Assembly: GCA_045648985.1 (NCBI GenBank)
Contig: JAZROZ010000028.1
Span: forward strand, 1 to 64,000
DNA length: 64,000 bases
Source of the DNA: SIG437 sp045648985
GTDB taxonomy: Bacteria > Bacillota > Clostridia > UBA1381 > UBA9506
Direction of reading: 5' to 3'
Part shown: piece after piece, positions 17,110 through 25,434 of the stretch
Numbering within the stretch: position 1 is the first letter of the stretch
Layout of the letters: each line of letters starts with the position of its first letter
Translations under genes and position numbers: made by a program
The notes under the pieces: model-generated
Seen by the model: the letters and a program-made list of their open reading frames with translations, nothing else
Told to the model about the DNA's origin: nothing
The model's database searches: none

Positions 17110-19065
17110 TTACAGTATTTTAAAGGCATCTAATTCAGTTTTCAAAACATCATATTTTGTTTTCAATTGAGTTATGAAATTTTTTTCATCATCTTCAAAA
17201 CCAAAGGTATCAAATCCTTCTGCTGTGAAGTCTATATCTATACCATACTTCTCTGTTAAGAGTTGTTCTGCTTTTAATACAGGAACAGCAGTTACTTTTG
17301 GTCTTTGGTATAACTTACCTTTTTTAGCCTGCACTTCACTATATACTACAAACTTTTCTATGAAAGACCACAACTCTTTTTCAGTATATGTAGTCTTACC
17401 AGATTCAGTATCTTCTATTATATACTTACACAACTCCAAAAGATTCTCACATTCTACAATAAAATCGTTTGGTTTCTTCTTCAACCTTTCTAACTTTGAT
17501 TTTAGTTTAGGTTGTTCTTCTTCAAGTGATTTTATAGCAGCATCAAGTGCTGTGGTATCTGTGGTAGAGAGTGCTTGTCTTGTGTAGAGATTAGCAAGAG
17601 CAGATGTGTTTTGTTCTATTTTAGCAGATAATGCTTCAATTTCTCCTAAATCTCTGCTTTTCAAGTACTCAATTTTATCTTTTATTATACCACAGGCTGT
17701 ATGAAAAATCAAGAAGTTCCTTTGTTGGAGCAGTTCTGACAGTCCACCTTCACAGAGTCCCTTTAAGATTTCTTCAATTTGTGGTTCATAGATATTACCA
17801 TTATTGCAGACGTGACGTCCTTTTAATTTCTTTACTCTGCAATTATAGAGACCTGTCCCGTTATTTCCTATGTTGTGTGTCATAACACTACCACACTCAC
17901 CACAGAAGAATAAACCTTTATATAAGGAAGGTTTACCTCCACCTTTTCCAAAGTGTTCTGCTTTTCCTAATCTTTTTGCAGTACACCTATCAAATAGTGC
18001 TATACTGATTATGGGTGGTATAATATCTGGTCTATGTATAAGGTAGTCCTTATAGTTTTCTCGTAGTTTTGGTGAGGGGTTTCTATTAAATAGTGGACCA
18101 TGGTCCCATTTGCCATTATTGAGATACCCAGCAAACTTTTCATTTTCAAAAATATGCTTGATTGTTTGTTGTGCAAATGGTTTTCCTTTTCTTGTTCTGA
18201 ATTTGAAAACATCATTAAGGGTTTGAAGTATAAGTCTAAATCCCATACCATCCTTATCTGTTATCTCTTTATCTTTTTGACAGTTCTCACAATCAAAATC
18301 ACAATCAACATAAGGCTCTGCATAGTCAAAATTATAGGGGTCAGTATAGAAACATCCCCAATATAATCTGAATATGATTTTTATAACTTCTGCTTCTTTT
18401 TCTCTTATAGTCAAGTAGTTATTATCTGCTCTACTTTTCCTTTGGTGGTACTCATAACCATACAGGTCTCTATTAGTCCTTAAAATTTGGTTCTGCCTAC
18501 TCTGTTCATTTGCAGCCAGAAGTTTCCTTGATAAATCACGTGAGAACATTTCATCAAAGGTTTGGAAGAATTGAATAATGGTAAAATCACTTTCATTCTC
18601 TGTACTTTTATCTATATCAAGAAACTTTACATATACACCTACTGTTGCTAATTTTCTCAATATATCTGTAATCATAATATTTCTTGAAAATCTTGAAGTA
18701 TTCTTTACAAGGATGAGTGTATATTTGGGTGTTTCCTTTGAGAACTTACAGATATAATCTCTATATGTTACAAGGACTTCATTTAGTTCACTATCTCTCT
18801 TGGGTATATCTTTATAATCTACACTTTCAATTATAAGTCCAGCACTCTCCAACATTTTATCAAACTGTTCTCTATGAAGTAGAGTTCCTGAAATACCTCT
18901 ATCAGCATATATACCTGTTGGACATTCTTTACTTTTATATAATTCATATTCAGGATGTTCTTTTATATACTTCTCAAAGAACTCTTTTTGTGCTAAAAAT
19001 GAGTTAAATTGGTCTTTTGAAGAAGTGGACACCCTACAGTAAGCAACACAAGATATTTTCTTCAT
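17110..19065 (-). CDS. int: Large serine recombinase (phage integrase)
   Basis: 651 residues from ATG 19065 after AAAGGTG. N-terminal resolvase catalytic domain with ISCVAYCRVSTSS (catalytic Ser in RVSTS), YADRGISGTLLHREQFDKML and VKNTSRFSRN; then a recombinase domain with EAEVIKIIFRLYWG and TIKHIFENEKFAGYLNNGKW; a zinc ribbon (FFCGECGSVM, NCRVKKLKGRHVCNN); and a coiled coil with ALSAKIEQNTSALANLY. It is transcribed toward attL, whose core is only 26 bp beyond its stop codon, as expected for an integrase acting on that site. Confidence 0.95.
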   Translation of the reverse strand: MKKISCVAYCRVSTSSKDQFNSFLAQKEFFEKYIKEHPEYELYKSKECPTGIYADRGISGTLLHREQFDKMLESAGLIIESVDYKDIPKRDSELNEVLVTYRDYICKFSKETPKYTLILVKNTSRFSRNIMITDILRKLATVGVYVKFLDIDKSTENESDFTIIQFFQTFDEMFSRDLSRKLLAANEQSRQNQILRTNRDLYGYEYHQRKSRADNNYLTIREKEAEVIKIIFRLYWGCFYTDPYNFDYAEPYVDCDFDCENCQKDKEITDKDGMGFRLILQTLNDVFKFRTRKGKPFAQQTIKHIFENEKFAGYLNNGKWDHGPLFNRNPSPKLRENYKDYLIHRPDIIPPIISIALFDRCTAKRLGKAEHFGKGGGKPSLYKGLFFCGECGSVMTHNIGNNGTGLYNCRVKKLKGRHVCNNGNIYEPQIEEILKGLCEGGLSELLQQRNFLIFHTACGIIKDKIEYLKSRDLGEIEALSAKIEQNTSALANLYTRQALSTTDTTALDAAIKSLEEEQPKLKSKLERLKKKPNDFIVECENLLELCKYIIEDTESGKTTYTEKELWSFIEKFVVYSEVQAKKGKLYQRPKVTAVPVLKAEQLLTEKYGIDIDFTAEGFDTFGFEDDEKNFITQLKTKYDVLKTELDAFKIL

Positions 19066-19205
19066 ATTTTTCACCTTTTGCATATATGGACTATGTATCC
19101 TACATTAAACTACTCTTATTATACTATATACAATCAAAAATGTAAATATAAAGTGTGAAGTTCGTGTAAATTTACATAATTTAGGGGTTGTTTTAGAATT
19201 AAAAG

Positions 19206-19234
19206 TTGACTAAAAAATTAAAACGCGGTATGAT
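19206..19234 (+). promoter_or_regulatory. Sigma-A type promoter of rightward early operon
   Basis: TTGACT at 19206 and TATGAT at 19229 with a 17 bp spacer, followed after about 35 bp by the ribosome site of the first rightward gene. It is placed in the 200 bp gap between the leftward integrase and the rightward genes. Confidence 0.75.
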
Positions 19235-19269
19235 GAGACCCCCTATTATATATAAAGGAAGGTGTTTTT

Positions 19270-19566
19270 ATGAGATTTAAGGACCATATTCTAAACATAG
19301 TGAAAGAGGAGCATCCCCTTGAAAAAGGTATGGAGTACAAGAAATTAAGCGCTGTTTTACAGGATGCAATCACAGATTTTTTACAGGTACTCACACCTGC
19401 TCAAAGAGTGCAATTTGACCAAACCATCTTGCAGGAGTATGACAAACTTATGGACTTACAGTTTGAATTTGTTTGTTATGCAACCTTTGATGAAGTGACA
19501 AAAGCGTGGAGAACTCTGATTTTAGATGAAGATTATATTACTTCACTTGAAGAGATTATAGAGTGA
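19270..19566 (+). CDS. Hypothetical phage protein
   Basis: 98 residues from ATG 19270, 8 bp after AAGGAAGG. Predominantly helical (AVLQDAITDFLQVLTPAQRV, ILQEYDKLMDLQFEFVCYA), acidic, no membrane segment, no recognised family. First gene behind the promoter at 19206, so probably an early or lysogeny gene. Its stop lies 9 bp before the next gene, so the two form a pair. Confidence 0.65.
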   Translation: MRFKDHILNIVKEEHPLEKGMEYKKLSAVLQDAITDFLQVLTPAQRVQFDQTILQEYDKLMDLQFEFVCYATFDEVTKAWRTLILDEDYITSLEEIIE

Positions 19567-19575
19567 GGTGGTTTT

Positions 19576-19896
19576 ATGTTTGATTTTGATGATTATGAAG
19601 ATTTAGGAGAGTACTGTTTTGAGTATCCAGCAAGAGAAGTTATAGAGTGTGAGTATCAGATTTATTTGAGAAAACATAAAGATAAGAAACCTTATAAGGA
19701 GTTTGTTATAGACTTTGTAAAGGAGAGAATCCTTCTTGGATATAGAAAATTAAGAGAAATAGAGACAGAGTGGGAAAAGTTAAAGTATTATATAGAAGAA
19801 CCAGATATAACCACAGAAAAAGCAATTATTCTTTATGACCAAGTTCTTCAACTTCTTTATGAAGGACATCCACTTCCTCCTAATATAAAATACTAA
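19576..19896 (+). CDS. Hypothetical phage protein
   Basis: 106 residues from ATG 19576 after GAGGTGG. Charged and helical, with many Tyr and Glu residues (YEDLGEYCFEYPAREVIECE, ILLGYRKLREIETEWEKL). No family recognised. It ends three bases before a strong hairpin terminator, so this and the preceding gene make a two-gene transcript. Confidence 0.65.
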   Translation: MFDFDDYEDLGEYCFEYPAREVIECEYQIYLRKHKDKKPYKEFVIDFVKERILLGYRKLREIETEWEKLKYYIEEPDITTEKAIILYDQVLQLLYEGHPLPPNIKY

Positions 19897-19898
19897 CC

Positions 19899-19934
19899 AA
19901 TAACCCCCGTATGCGTTGGCATACGGGGGTTATT
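19899..19934 (+). terminator. Strong bidirectional hairpin
   Basis: Perfect 16 bp stem AATAACCCCCGTATGC with a four-base loop GTTG, directly after the stop of the preceding gene. The rightward flank lacks a T-run, but the stem is very stable. Confidence 0.85.
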
Positions 19935-19997
19935 GCATTATTTAAGAATTGAAATTAAATAAAAGTGTAAGACATTGTGGGCAGTTGTGGGCATTTT

Positions 19998-20020
19998 TTG
20001 GACATAAAAAGACACATAAA
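19998..20020 (+). promoter_or_regulatory. TTGGACATAAA element, isolated copy
   Basis: TTGGACATAAAAAG in the gap before the RHH gene. It matches the first half of the bipartite element found in several other phage gaps, but the downstream ATTAAT half is not at the usual distance. It may be a degenerate or different version. Confidence 0.4.
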
Positions 20021-20095
20021 AAGTAATTTATACTACAGAATAATATATTTTAAAGTGAAATCAATAAAGAAAAAAGTTGTAAAGGAGTGAGAATT

Positions 20096-20236
20096 ATGAG
20101 TAATAATAGCAAAATCACAATTAGAGTTAGTGAAGAAAGAAAAGAAGAATTGAGAAAAGTTGCAGAAGATATGGGTTTAACAGTATCAAATGTGGTTAAG
20201 TTAGCAGTTAGTGATTTTTTGAAGAAGAATAAGTAA
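20096..20236 (+). CDS. Ribbon-helix-helix (CopG-like) regulator
   Basis: 46 residues from ATG 20096, 9 bp after AAAGGAGTG. KITIRVSEERKEELRKVAED followed by MGLTVSNVVKLAVSDFLKK is the beta-strand, helix, turn, helix pattern of CopG/Arc DNA-binding proteins, which bind operators as dimers. Being near the integrase and early operon, it may regulate lysogeny or early transcription. Its own operator is not identified. Confidence 0.75.
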   Translation: MSNNSKITIRVSEERKEELRKVAEDMGLTVSNVVKLAVSDFLKKNK

Positions 20237-20292
20237 TAAAAATTATGGTGGTTGATTGGTGGTGGTAAAAATTAGATAAGGATGTGTTTTTA

Positions 20293-20643
20293 ATGAAAAA
20301 AGAAAAAGATTTAGTTATTAGTAGAATTCAAGCCTTAAAAGAAAAGGCAATTAATATTCAGACAAAATTAAGCAAAATTGAAAAAGATGCTGCTTATGCA
20401 AGTCCTGAAACATTTGAGTGGTATAAGGCAGAGATAGATAAAGTTTTAGTAGATATGGAAATATCTATTATGGGTATTGAAGAAGCAGTAGAGAGAACAC
20501 AGGCTTTGGCTGATATGGGTTGGTTTGATGGTGAAGAGTTTGGTGAAGATTATTATGTTAAAAAAGAGTTAGCAGATGGTTCTCGTGTGATTAAGAAGAA
20601 AATTAACACACTAAATGAATTATTTGATTTGGCTATAAATTAA
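20293..20643 (+). CDS. Coiled-coil hypothetical protein
   Basis: 116 residues from ATG 20293; the GTG nine bases earlier is part of the ribosome site region AAGGATGTG. The N-terminal 75 residues are a heptad-like helical stretch (VISRIQALKEKAINIQTKLS, VDMEISIMGIEEAVERTQAL), followed by an acidic segment FDGEEFGEDYYVKKEL. No family recognised. It lies 14 bp before the HNH gene and is probably co-transcribed with it. Confidence 0.6.
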   Translation: MKKEKDLVISRIQALKEKAINIQTKLSKIEKDAAYASPETFEWYKAEIDKVLVDMEISIMGIEEAVERTQALADMGWFDGEEFGEDYYVKKELADGSRVIKKKINTLNELFDLAIN

Positions 20644-20657
20644 GGGAGGGTTCTACT

Positions 20658-21872
20658 ATGTTTACTAATATAAAAGATTTAGATAAAGTAAGTAATATAA
20701 AGAAATTTGATGTTATAAGAAATAGTTATAAGGAAAAAATTTTAGAGATAGATGGTTGTGTTTATTGTGATATGTTAAGAAAATATAATGTTGATAATAC
20801 TTGTTTCCCATATGCTCTTGAAGACGTGTTATCTTGTACTATTGATGCAGCAGAAGGGTTTATAAATAAAAGATACACAGGTATTCCTTATGGTTTATCA
20901 GATTGGTCAGTTAATGAAGTTATGACAAAGATAAATCAAGGTTTGGGTGAAGCAGGTGAAAACTCTGAGAAGTACTTACCTAAGGTGTGGAAAGGGTCTA
21001 TTGAAGAAGAGATGTTAGATGCTACTTTCTGGGCTTTAACCTTTATGGATGAGAAGCTAAGGCATAGAGCAAGAGTAGCACACTATTTAGACAGTTGTAA
21101 GGTTGAGTTAGGTTTAAGTGGTTATAGTGAGAAGTTAGGCAAGTTTCTTTCCTGTTATTTTACTATATTTGATGATTATGTTTTTTATATAAACCCTATA
21201 AAAGGTAAAGTATATAGAAGTAATGACAGGGTTTATGGTGGTTATGAATTAGAAGTAAAAGACCATAAGTTATATAAAGGTAAAACACTTATAGCAGAAG
21301 AAGATATAGGTGGTGTACTAACTTTTTATATAGAGAAAGATGAAAAAGCAAAAGATAATAAAAAATCTGAAAAAGAGAAAAAGAGAGCAGCAGGTAAAAA
21401 AGTAAAAGATACTTGCTGGTTAATGACAAATTTGGGTCATATGTTTGGTCATAACTGCAATATAAAGACACATACATTTATAGCACTTATGGTTTACGGT
21501 TTTGATACTTGTAAATTCGCCGTTCAAGAATCTAACTCTATTTTGTCTCTTGACCACACTATACCACAGCATAATTTAAATGAAATTTCTAACTTAGGTT
21601 TATGTTCAAGGTCAAAGAACAACTCTAAAAAAGCAAAGATTGAAAATATTTTTGATTATTTTCTCTACTTTATGGGTATGGAGCAAGTAGAAGTTCAAGC
21701 AGAAGAAGTTAGTGAAGAAAAAGATACAAAAAATGATATTCCAGAGTGGTTAAAAGAACCTACAAAGGAAGAATGGGATGCATTTATTGCATATCATAAC
21801 AGGCCTATCACAGCAGAAGAAGCATGCAGAAAGTATGGTTTTATTATGGTAAAAGAGCCTGCTATGGTTTAA
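20658..21872 (+). CDS. HNH-like nuclease domain protein
   Basis: 404 residues from ATG 20658 after GGGAGGG. The N-terminal 190 residues are unknown. A region about 230-270 is rich in Lys and Glu (KDEKAKDNKKSEKEKKRAAG). Near residue 295 the stretch ILSLDHTIPQHNLNEISNLG continuing LCSRSKNNSKKA fits an HNH signature (D-H, then N, then N-x-K near a short helix). The C-terminus has a helical IPEWLKEPTKEEWDAFIAYH segment and TAEEACRKYGF. Activity is inferred from the motif only. A phage HNH protein may act in packaging, homing or replication; it is not next to terminase here. Confidence 0.6.
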   Translation: MFTNIKDLDKVSNIKKFDVIRNSYKEKILEIDGCVYCDMLRKYNVDNTCFPYALEDVLSCTIDAAEGFINKRYTGIPYGLSDWSVNEVMTKINQGLGEAGENSEKYLPKVWKGSIEEEMLDATFWALTFMDEKLRHRARVAHYLDSCKVELGLSGYSEKLGKFLSCYFTIFDDYVFYINPIKGKVYRSNDRVYGGYELEVKDHKLYKGKTLIAEEDIGGVLTFYIEKDEKAKDNKKSEKEKKRAAGKKVKDTCWLMTNLGHMFGHNCNIKTHTFIALMVYGFDTCKFAVQESNSILSLDHTIPQHNLNEISNLGLCSRSKNNSKKAKIENIFDYFLYFMGMEQVEVQAEEVSEEKDTKNDIPEWLKEPTKEEWDAFIAYHNRPITAEEACRKYGFIMVKEPAMV

Positions 21873-21962
21873 GGCTTAAATAATAGTTTTGGTTATGGAA
21901 GATAAAGAAAAATATAATTTCTATGATTTAAGACTTAAATCATAGTATAGGGAGTGACCAAA

Positions 21963-22529
21963 ATGAAAAAAGAATTAAATTTTATTGATAGTTTACCTTT
22001 ACTTAAAAAGGAAAAAGAAGAGTTAGTAGCGGCTGTTACTCGTAGAGAACAGCCCTATTGGGTACAAGCAAGAGAAGATATTAGAGTTTTAGGTGAAGAA
22101 AGAAAAGAAAAGTTAAAAGAAGTAGCAATACAGAGACTTTTGGGTGATGGTAAAGTTTATGTTATAGTACCTATACCAGATATACTTAAACAGTATGCAT
22201 CAGAGTTAAGAAGTATGGGTTATAGTTGTGAAGCAATATCAAAAGGTTTCAAAGGTTCAATTTCTACAACATGGGTAATAGAGTATTTAGATAATCCTTA
22301 CCTCAGACCAAGAGGACAGGTAATAGAACTTTTGGATGATTTTGAGAGAGATTTTGATTTGAAACAATGGTTGTTGTTAGGTAGTTATAACACGCACCAC
22401 AACTCTAAATTGACTAAAAAAGAGATACAAAATATAAAAGATTTGTATGCAAAAGGTTTTAGTATAGGCAGGATTTCAGAGATTACAAAGCGTAGTCCTT
22501 CAGCAGTAAGGCGCTGGGTTAAGAAGTGA
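21963..22529 (+). CDS. HTH-containing phage protein
   Basis: 188 residues from ATG 21963, 7 bp after GGGAGTG. The C-terminal 40 residues KLTKKEIQNIKDLYAKGFSI with GRISEITKRSPSAVRRWVKK form a recognisable helix-turn-helix of the Hin/resolvase C-domain or sigma-70 region-4 type. The middle part has a beta-rich segment VYVIVPIPDILKQYASEL. It directly precedes another HTH protein, so this pair probably controls phage gene expression; a late-gene activator is one possibility. Confidence 0.6.
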   Translation: MKKELNFIDSLPLLKKEKEELVAAVTRREQPYWVQAREDIRVLGEERKEKLKEVAIQRLLGDGKVYVIVPIPDILKQYASELRSMGYSCEAISKGFKGSISTTWVIEYLDNPYLRPRGQVIELLDDFERDFDLKQWLLLGSYNTHHNSKLTKKEIQNIKDLYAKGFSIGRISEITKRSPSAVRRWVKK

Positions 22530-22539
22530 GGTGAGTAGT

Positions 22540-22947
22540 ATGGATTTGGGTAATAAAACAAATTTAGATATTATTAAGAAGTTTTGTTTGGTAGATGGTG
22601 GTTGTCCTAAACTTGCAAAGTGCAAGGATTATACAGAGAGAGTTAAGGTTTGTAGTCAGTGTATAGATAAAGTTTATAAGTATGATATGGTAGAGATATT
22701 AAGAGAATTATATGCTACTCCTACTTCTTCCCCTTTACCACCAGGCAAAGGTAAGAACACAGAGCAGAGTGTAGCACAAATAAGAAAAATTTTAAGTTTA
22801 TATCACTATGAAGAGTGGTCTATAAACAAAATTGCAAAGGAACTTCACTTGCAACACCTAACAGTTAAAAATGTTGTAAATTGTAGTTTTAAGAATGAAT
22901 GTTCTAATCAAAAAGTGCAGAATGTCAAGAATGAGATGGGTTTATAA
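22540..22947 (+). CDS. HTH protein with cysteine cluster
   Basis: 135 residues from ATG 22540 after GAGGTGAG. The N-terminal third has several Cys residues (KKFCLVDGGCPKLAKCKDY, KVCSQCIDKV) that could bind zinc. The C-terminal third has an HTH of the form YHYEEWSINKIAKELHLQHL followed by TVKNVV. It overlaps no other gene but is two bases from the stop of the preceding HTH gene's frame, so both are one unit. Likely a DNA-binding regulator. Confidence 0.55.
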   Translation: MDLGNKTNLDIIKKFCLVDGGCPKLAKCKDYTERVKVCSQCIDKVYKYDMVEILRELYATPTSSPLPPGKGKNTEQSVAQIRKILSLYHYEEWSINKIAKELHLQHLTVKNVVNCSFKNECSNQKVQNVKNEMGL

Positions 22948-22997
22948 CCTGTCTCTTTTTTATTTTCAAAAAATTATATCTAACATGTTACACCTAC

Positions 22998-23033
22998 TTG
23001 GACATAAATAACTACAGTTGATTAAATATTAAT
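22998..23033 (+). promoter_or_regulatory. Bipartite phage element, copy A
   Basis: TTGGACATAAATA at 22998 and ATTAAT at 23028, 30 bp apart start to start. It sits in the 145 bp gap before the Com-like gene. The same pair with the same spacing recurs at 27115, 42863 and 46514. Confidence 0.55.
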
Positions 23034-23092
23034 GAGAGCAAATTATATATTGGTATATACAAGATAAAACATTGATTAGGTGGTGTATATAC

Positions 23093-23242
23093 TTGATTGA
23101 ATATCGTTGTAGTAACTGCAATAGACTTCTGTTCAAGGCTTCAGGGTTGACAGATGGTGTTATAAACGTTGTTATAGAAGTCAAGTGTGGTAAGTGTGGT
23201 AAAGTGATAAGTATAAACAGAAAAATTGAAGAAAAGAAATAA
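23093..23242 (+). CDS. Com-like zinc finger protein
   Basis: 49 residues starting at TTG 23093, 8 bp after AGGTGG. The peptide LIEYRCSNCNRLLFKASG continues to IEVKCGKCGKVISI, with two C-x2-C knuckles about 25 residues apart. This is the pattern of the Mu phage Com family (short, E-Y-R-C-x-x-C-x-x-L-L-F-K), whose founder is an RNA-binding translational activator of the mom DNA-modification gene. No ATG start is available. It heads the run of mini-genes that share nearly the same translation start region. Confidence 0.75.
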   Translation: MIEYRCSNCNRLLFKASGLTDGVINVVIEVKCGKCGKVISINRKIEEKK

Positions 23243-23261
23243 TTTTAAGGAGATGATTTCT

Positions 23262-23630
23262 ATGTTTATTTGGACTTTGGATGATGTAATTTTTGTAGCT
23301 GCTTTAGGTGTTGTAATTTTAGGTGGTGTTTTGTTTGGGCTTTTTGCTTGTTATTGCTATATAGAAGATTGGGTAAAAAAGCGTATAGCAAAGTATAAAG
23401 AGAAGCAAAAAACAGTTGCATATTGGAAGAAAGCAGGAACATTCACAATGATTGATTATGAGGATGGTAGAAATATTTGTGCCTGTCCTATTTGTCAAAG
23501 TGCAAAGCATACAACAATGGCAGGTTATAACTACAAAAATAAACTTGTTGCATTAAAAAACAAGTGTGAAGATTGTGGTCATGAAGGACCTGTTACAACA
23601 GTTCAGCATATAAAAGAAAAGTTGAATTAA
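23262..23630 (+). CDS. Membrane-anchored zinc-ribbon protein
   Basis: 122 residues from ATG 23262, which follows AAGGAGATGATTTCT. N-terminal TM helix at about 8-33 (DVIFVAALGVVILGGVLFGL, then FACYCYIEDW), a basic linker, and a C-terminal zinc ribbon with NICACPICQS and KNKCEDCGHEG. No family recognised. It is the first of the mini-genes with the shared start region. Confidence 0.6.
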   Translation: MFIWTLDDVIFVAALGVVILGGVLFGLFACYCYIEDWVKKRIAKYKEKQKTVAYWKKAGTFTMIDYEDGRNICACPICQSAKHTTMAGYNYKNKLVALKNKCEDCGHEGPVTTVQHIKEKLN

Positions 23631-23644
23631 GGAGTTGATTTCAA

Positions 23645-23974
23645 ATGATTAAAGAAGAGCAACAAATTGTTGCAAGAACTTATATTTTAAGAAAAAGACG
23701 CTTGTTTTTTGTAAGTCTGATTTACATACCTGCTCTCTTTCCTTTGGAGATAAAAGGTGAAATAAAAGAGGATTATCCTTATGAATTGATGGTATTTGAG
23801 TGTGCCACAGAAGAGTTTAATTATCCTGTACATCATAGAGATTTAGATGTATGTTTCAGTGAAAAGTATGGCTGTAAATCTAAGACTTTTAGAGATGCTA
23901 TTCACGTTTTTAATTCCATTTGTGCATTAGAAGATGCTGAATTTTTTGATTTAATAAAAAAATATGGAGAGTGA
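23645..23974 (+). CDS. Hypothetical phage protein
   Basis: 109 residues from ATG 23645 after AAGGAGTTGATTTCAA. No TM segment apart from a weak hydrophobic run RLFFVSLIYIPALFP near residue 20. Acidic C-terminus ending in DLIKKYGE. Its last codons contain the ribosome site of the next gene. Function unknown. Confidence 0.6.
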   Translation: MIKEEQQIVARTYILRKRRLFFVSLIYIPALFPLEIKGEIKEDYPYELMVFECATEEFNYPVHHRDLDVCFSEKYGCKSKTFRDAIHVFNSICALEDAEFFDLIKKYGE

Positions 23975-23979
23975 TTTCA

Positions 23980-24360
23980 ATGGAAAATAATTATTGTTTT
24001 GATAGATATGATAAAGATAAAGATTTGGTGGAAAGCCTTATAGATAAGCCATTTAACTATCTTGCAAAAGGTTTAGAAAAAGCAAGAGATTTGACAGATT
24101 TAAGCCTTTTTGAATTAGAGAGATTTGCAACGATATTAAATGACTTAAAATGTCAGTCTTGTGATAGTACTGACGTGACAGTTACCTTAAACAGAATAGA
24201 CGGTAAATTTAAAGGTGTTCTACAATGTAGAAAATGTGGAGAGATAATAGAAATAAGCCCTTGTACTATAACAAAATACACAGCGGAATATGCTGATTTC
24301 TCTTTTGAACGCAAATTAATTGGTCATAATACTTTTTCTTGGTATGGTCAGTACAAATAA
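23980..24360 (+). CDS. Zinc-ribbon mini-protein
   Basis: 126 residues from ATG 23980 after GGAGAGTGATTTCA. Residues about 60-95 form a zinc ribbon: LKCQSCDSTDVTVTLNRI, then GVLQCRKCGEIIEISPC. The N-terminal helical part (FNYLAKGLEKARDLTDLSLF) could mediate partner contact. Not recognised beyond this. Belongs to the shared-start mini-gene run. Confidence 0.6.
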   Translation: MENNYCFDRYDKDKDLVESLIDKPFNYLAKGLEKARDLTDLSLFELERFATILNDLKCQSCDSTDVTVTLNRIDGKFKGVLQCRKCGEIIEISPCTITKYTAEYADFSFERKLIGHNTFSWYGQYK

Positions 24361-24372
24361 GGAGTGATTTCT

Positions 24373-24720
24373 ATGATTGATACAGTTGAAAAAAATCCTG
24401 TAAAAAGACTTGTTGAAAAATTAGAATATAATCCATATTTAGCATCAGAAGCAGAACAAATACAGTTGTTATTGAAGTCTGAATTAGATGAAAATTTTGA
24501 AGTGATTTGCAGGATAGATTATATAGGTTCTGGTTTATCAGGAAGAATTAAAGGTTATGACATTTGTGTAGGTGTTTTTGATAAATTAAAAAATCATTTC
24601 CAAGCCACAGTTTGTAAAACAGAAATAATGGCTGGTATGAGTATTTATAATGAGTTTGTCAAGTGGTTTGAAGAAAAAGGTAATATAAATATATTTTTAG
24701 GAAGTGATTTCTATGAGTGA
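24373..24720 (+). CDS. Hypothetical phage protein
   Basis: 115 residues from ATG 24373 after AAGGAGTGATTTCT. Beta-rich centre (FEVICRIDYIGSGLSGRIKG, YDICVGVFDKL). The last residues, GSDFYE, are read from the ribosome site and start codon of the next gene, so the frames overlap by 8 bp. No family recognised. Confidence 0.6.
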   Translation: MIDTVEKNPVKRLVEKLEYNPYLASEAEQIQLLLKSELDENFEVICRIDYIGSGLSGRIKGYDICVGVFDKLKNHFQATVCKTEIMAGMSIYNEFVKWFEEKGNINIFLGSDFYE

Positions 24721-24880
24721 TTACTTTGGAAAATTGGTAAGGTTCAAGAGTTTTAACTGTCCTTACTGTAAAGCACTTTTACCCGTAGAAGTTCACTATG
24801 AGAACAAAGGACAGTTAAGGGTTTTCTGTACCAGATGTAAAAAATGCGTGTATTTGTATAAGCAACAAGTAGTGAAATAA
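24713..24880 (+). CDS. Small zinc-ribbon protein
   Basis: 55 residues from ATG 24713 after GGAAGTGATTTCT. Contains FNCPYCKALLPVEVHYENK and RVFCTRCKKCVYLYK, a two-knuckle zinc ribbon over most of its length. The pattern is typical of small phage or ribosome-associated zinc proteins, but the family is not identified. It is the second-smallest of the run. Confidence 0.65.
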   Translation: MSDYFGKLVRFKSFNCPYCKALLPVEVHYENKGQLRVFCTRCKKCVYLYKQQVVK

Positions 24881-24893
24881 GGAGATGATTTTT

Positions 24894-25181
24894 ATGGGTG
24901 CTTGTTTAGTAAAACAGACAAATGGAAAATTAGCAAGATATAGTACAATAGTTGAAGATATTACAGATTATGATATGACACCTTCTGATTATATAGAAGT
25001 GTGTAAAGAGCGTTTTGGGTATTATGGAGTGGATGAAAAACAAATTATTGAAGATGCAGAGTGGGTTTTGAAAAATAATGTTAGGACTTTTGCGTGGTTA
25101 AAAGATTTTCGTAGTGAAGAAACATTAGGTAATGCAGAAGGTCTGCAGGAACTAATACAAAAAGGATATTTTAAGGAGTGA
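24894..25181 (+). CDS. Hypothetical phage protein
   Basis: 95 residues from ATG 24894 after AAGGAGATGATTTTT. N-terminal GACLVKQTNGKLARYSTIVE suggests a beta-hairpin; the rest is helical and acidic (SDYIEVCKERFGYYGVDEKQ, IIEDAEWVLKNN). No family recognised. Shared-start mini-gene. Confidence 0.55.
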   Translation: MGACLVKQTNGKLARYSTIVEDITDYDMTPSDYIEVCKERFGYYGVDEKQIIEDAEWVLKNNVRTFAWLKDFRSEETLGNAEGLQELIQKGYFKE

Positions 25182-25186
25182 TTTCA

Positions 25187-25429
25187 ATGGAAAATATGAG
25201 TTTAGAAGTATCAAGATTGTCAGGTGATAAGTTAAGGTTGGGAATTGAATTTAATTTTAAAGTAGATGGTTTTTCTCAAGAAGAAATTGACAAATTGTGT
25301 AAAGATGATGGGTTTGTAGAGTTTATTAAAGGTTTGAAAACTAATGTAGGTAGTCAGATTATTTCTTCATTAGAGACTTGGCGCTCTTGTGAACAATCAG
25401 ATTATTTCAAGTTTATATTTAGGGAGTGA
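25187..25429 (+). CDS. Hypothetical phage protein
   Basis: 80 residues from ATG 25187 after AAGGAGTGATTTCA. Acidic, mixed alpha-beta, with VDGFSQEEIDKLCKDDGFVE in the middle. No family recognised. Shared-start mini-gene. Confidence 0.55.
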   Translation: MENMSLEVSRLSGDKLRLGIEFNFKVDGFSQEEIDKLCKDDGFVEFIKGLKTNVGSQIISSLETWRSCEQSDYFKFIFRE

Positions 25430-25434
25430 TTTCT

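Noticed and set aside
20658..21872. Group I intron or inserted homing endonuclease
   Set aside because: The HNH-like protein is a free-standing gene with its own ribosome site, and no split host gene is seen around it.
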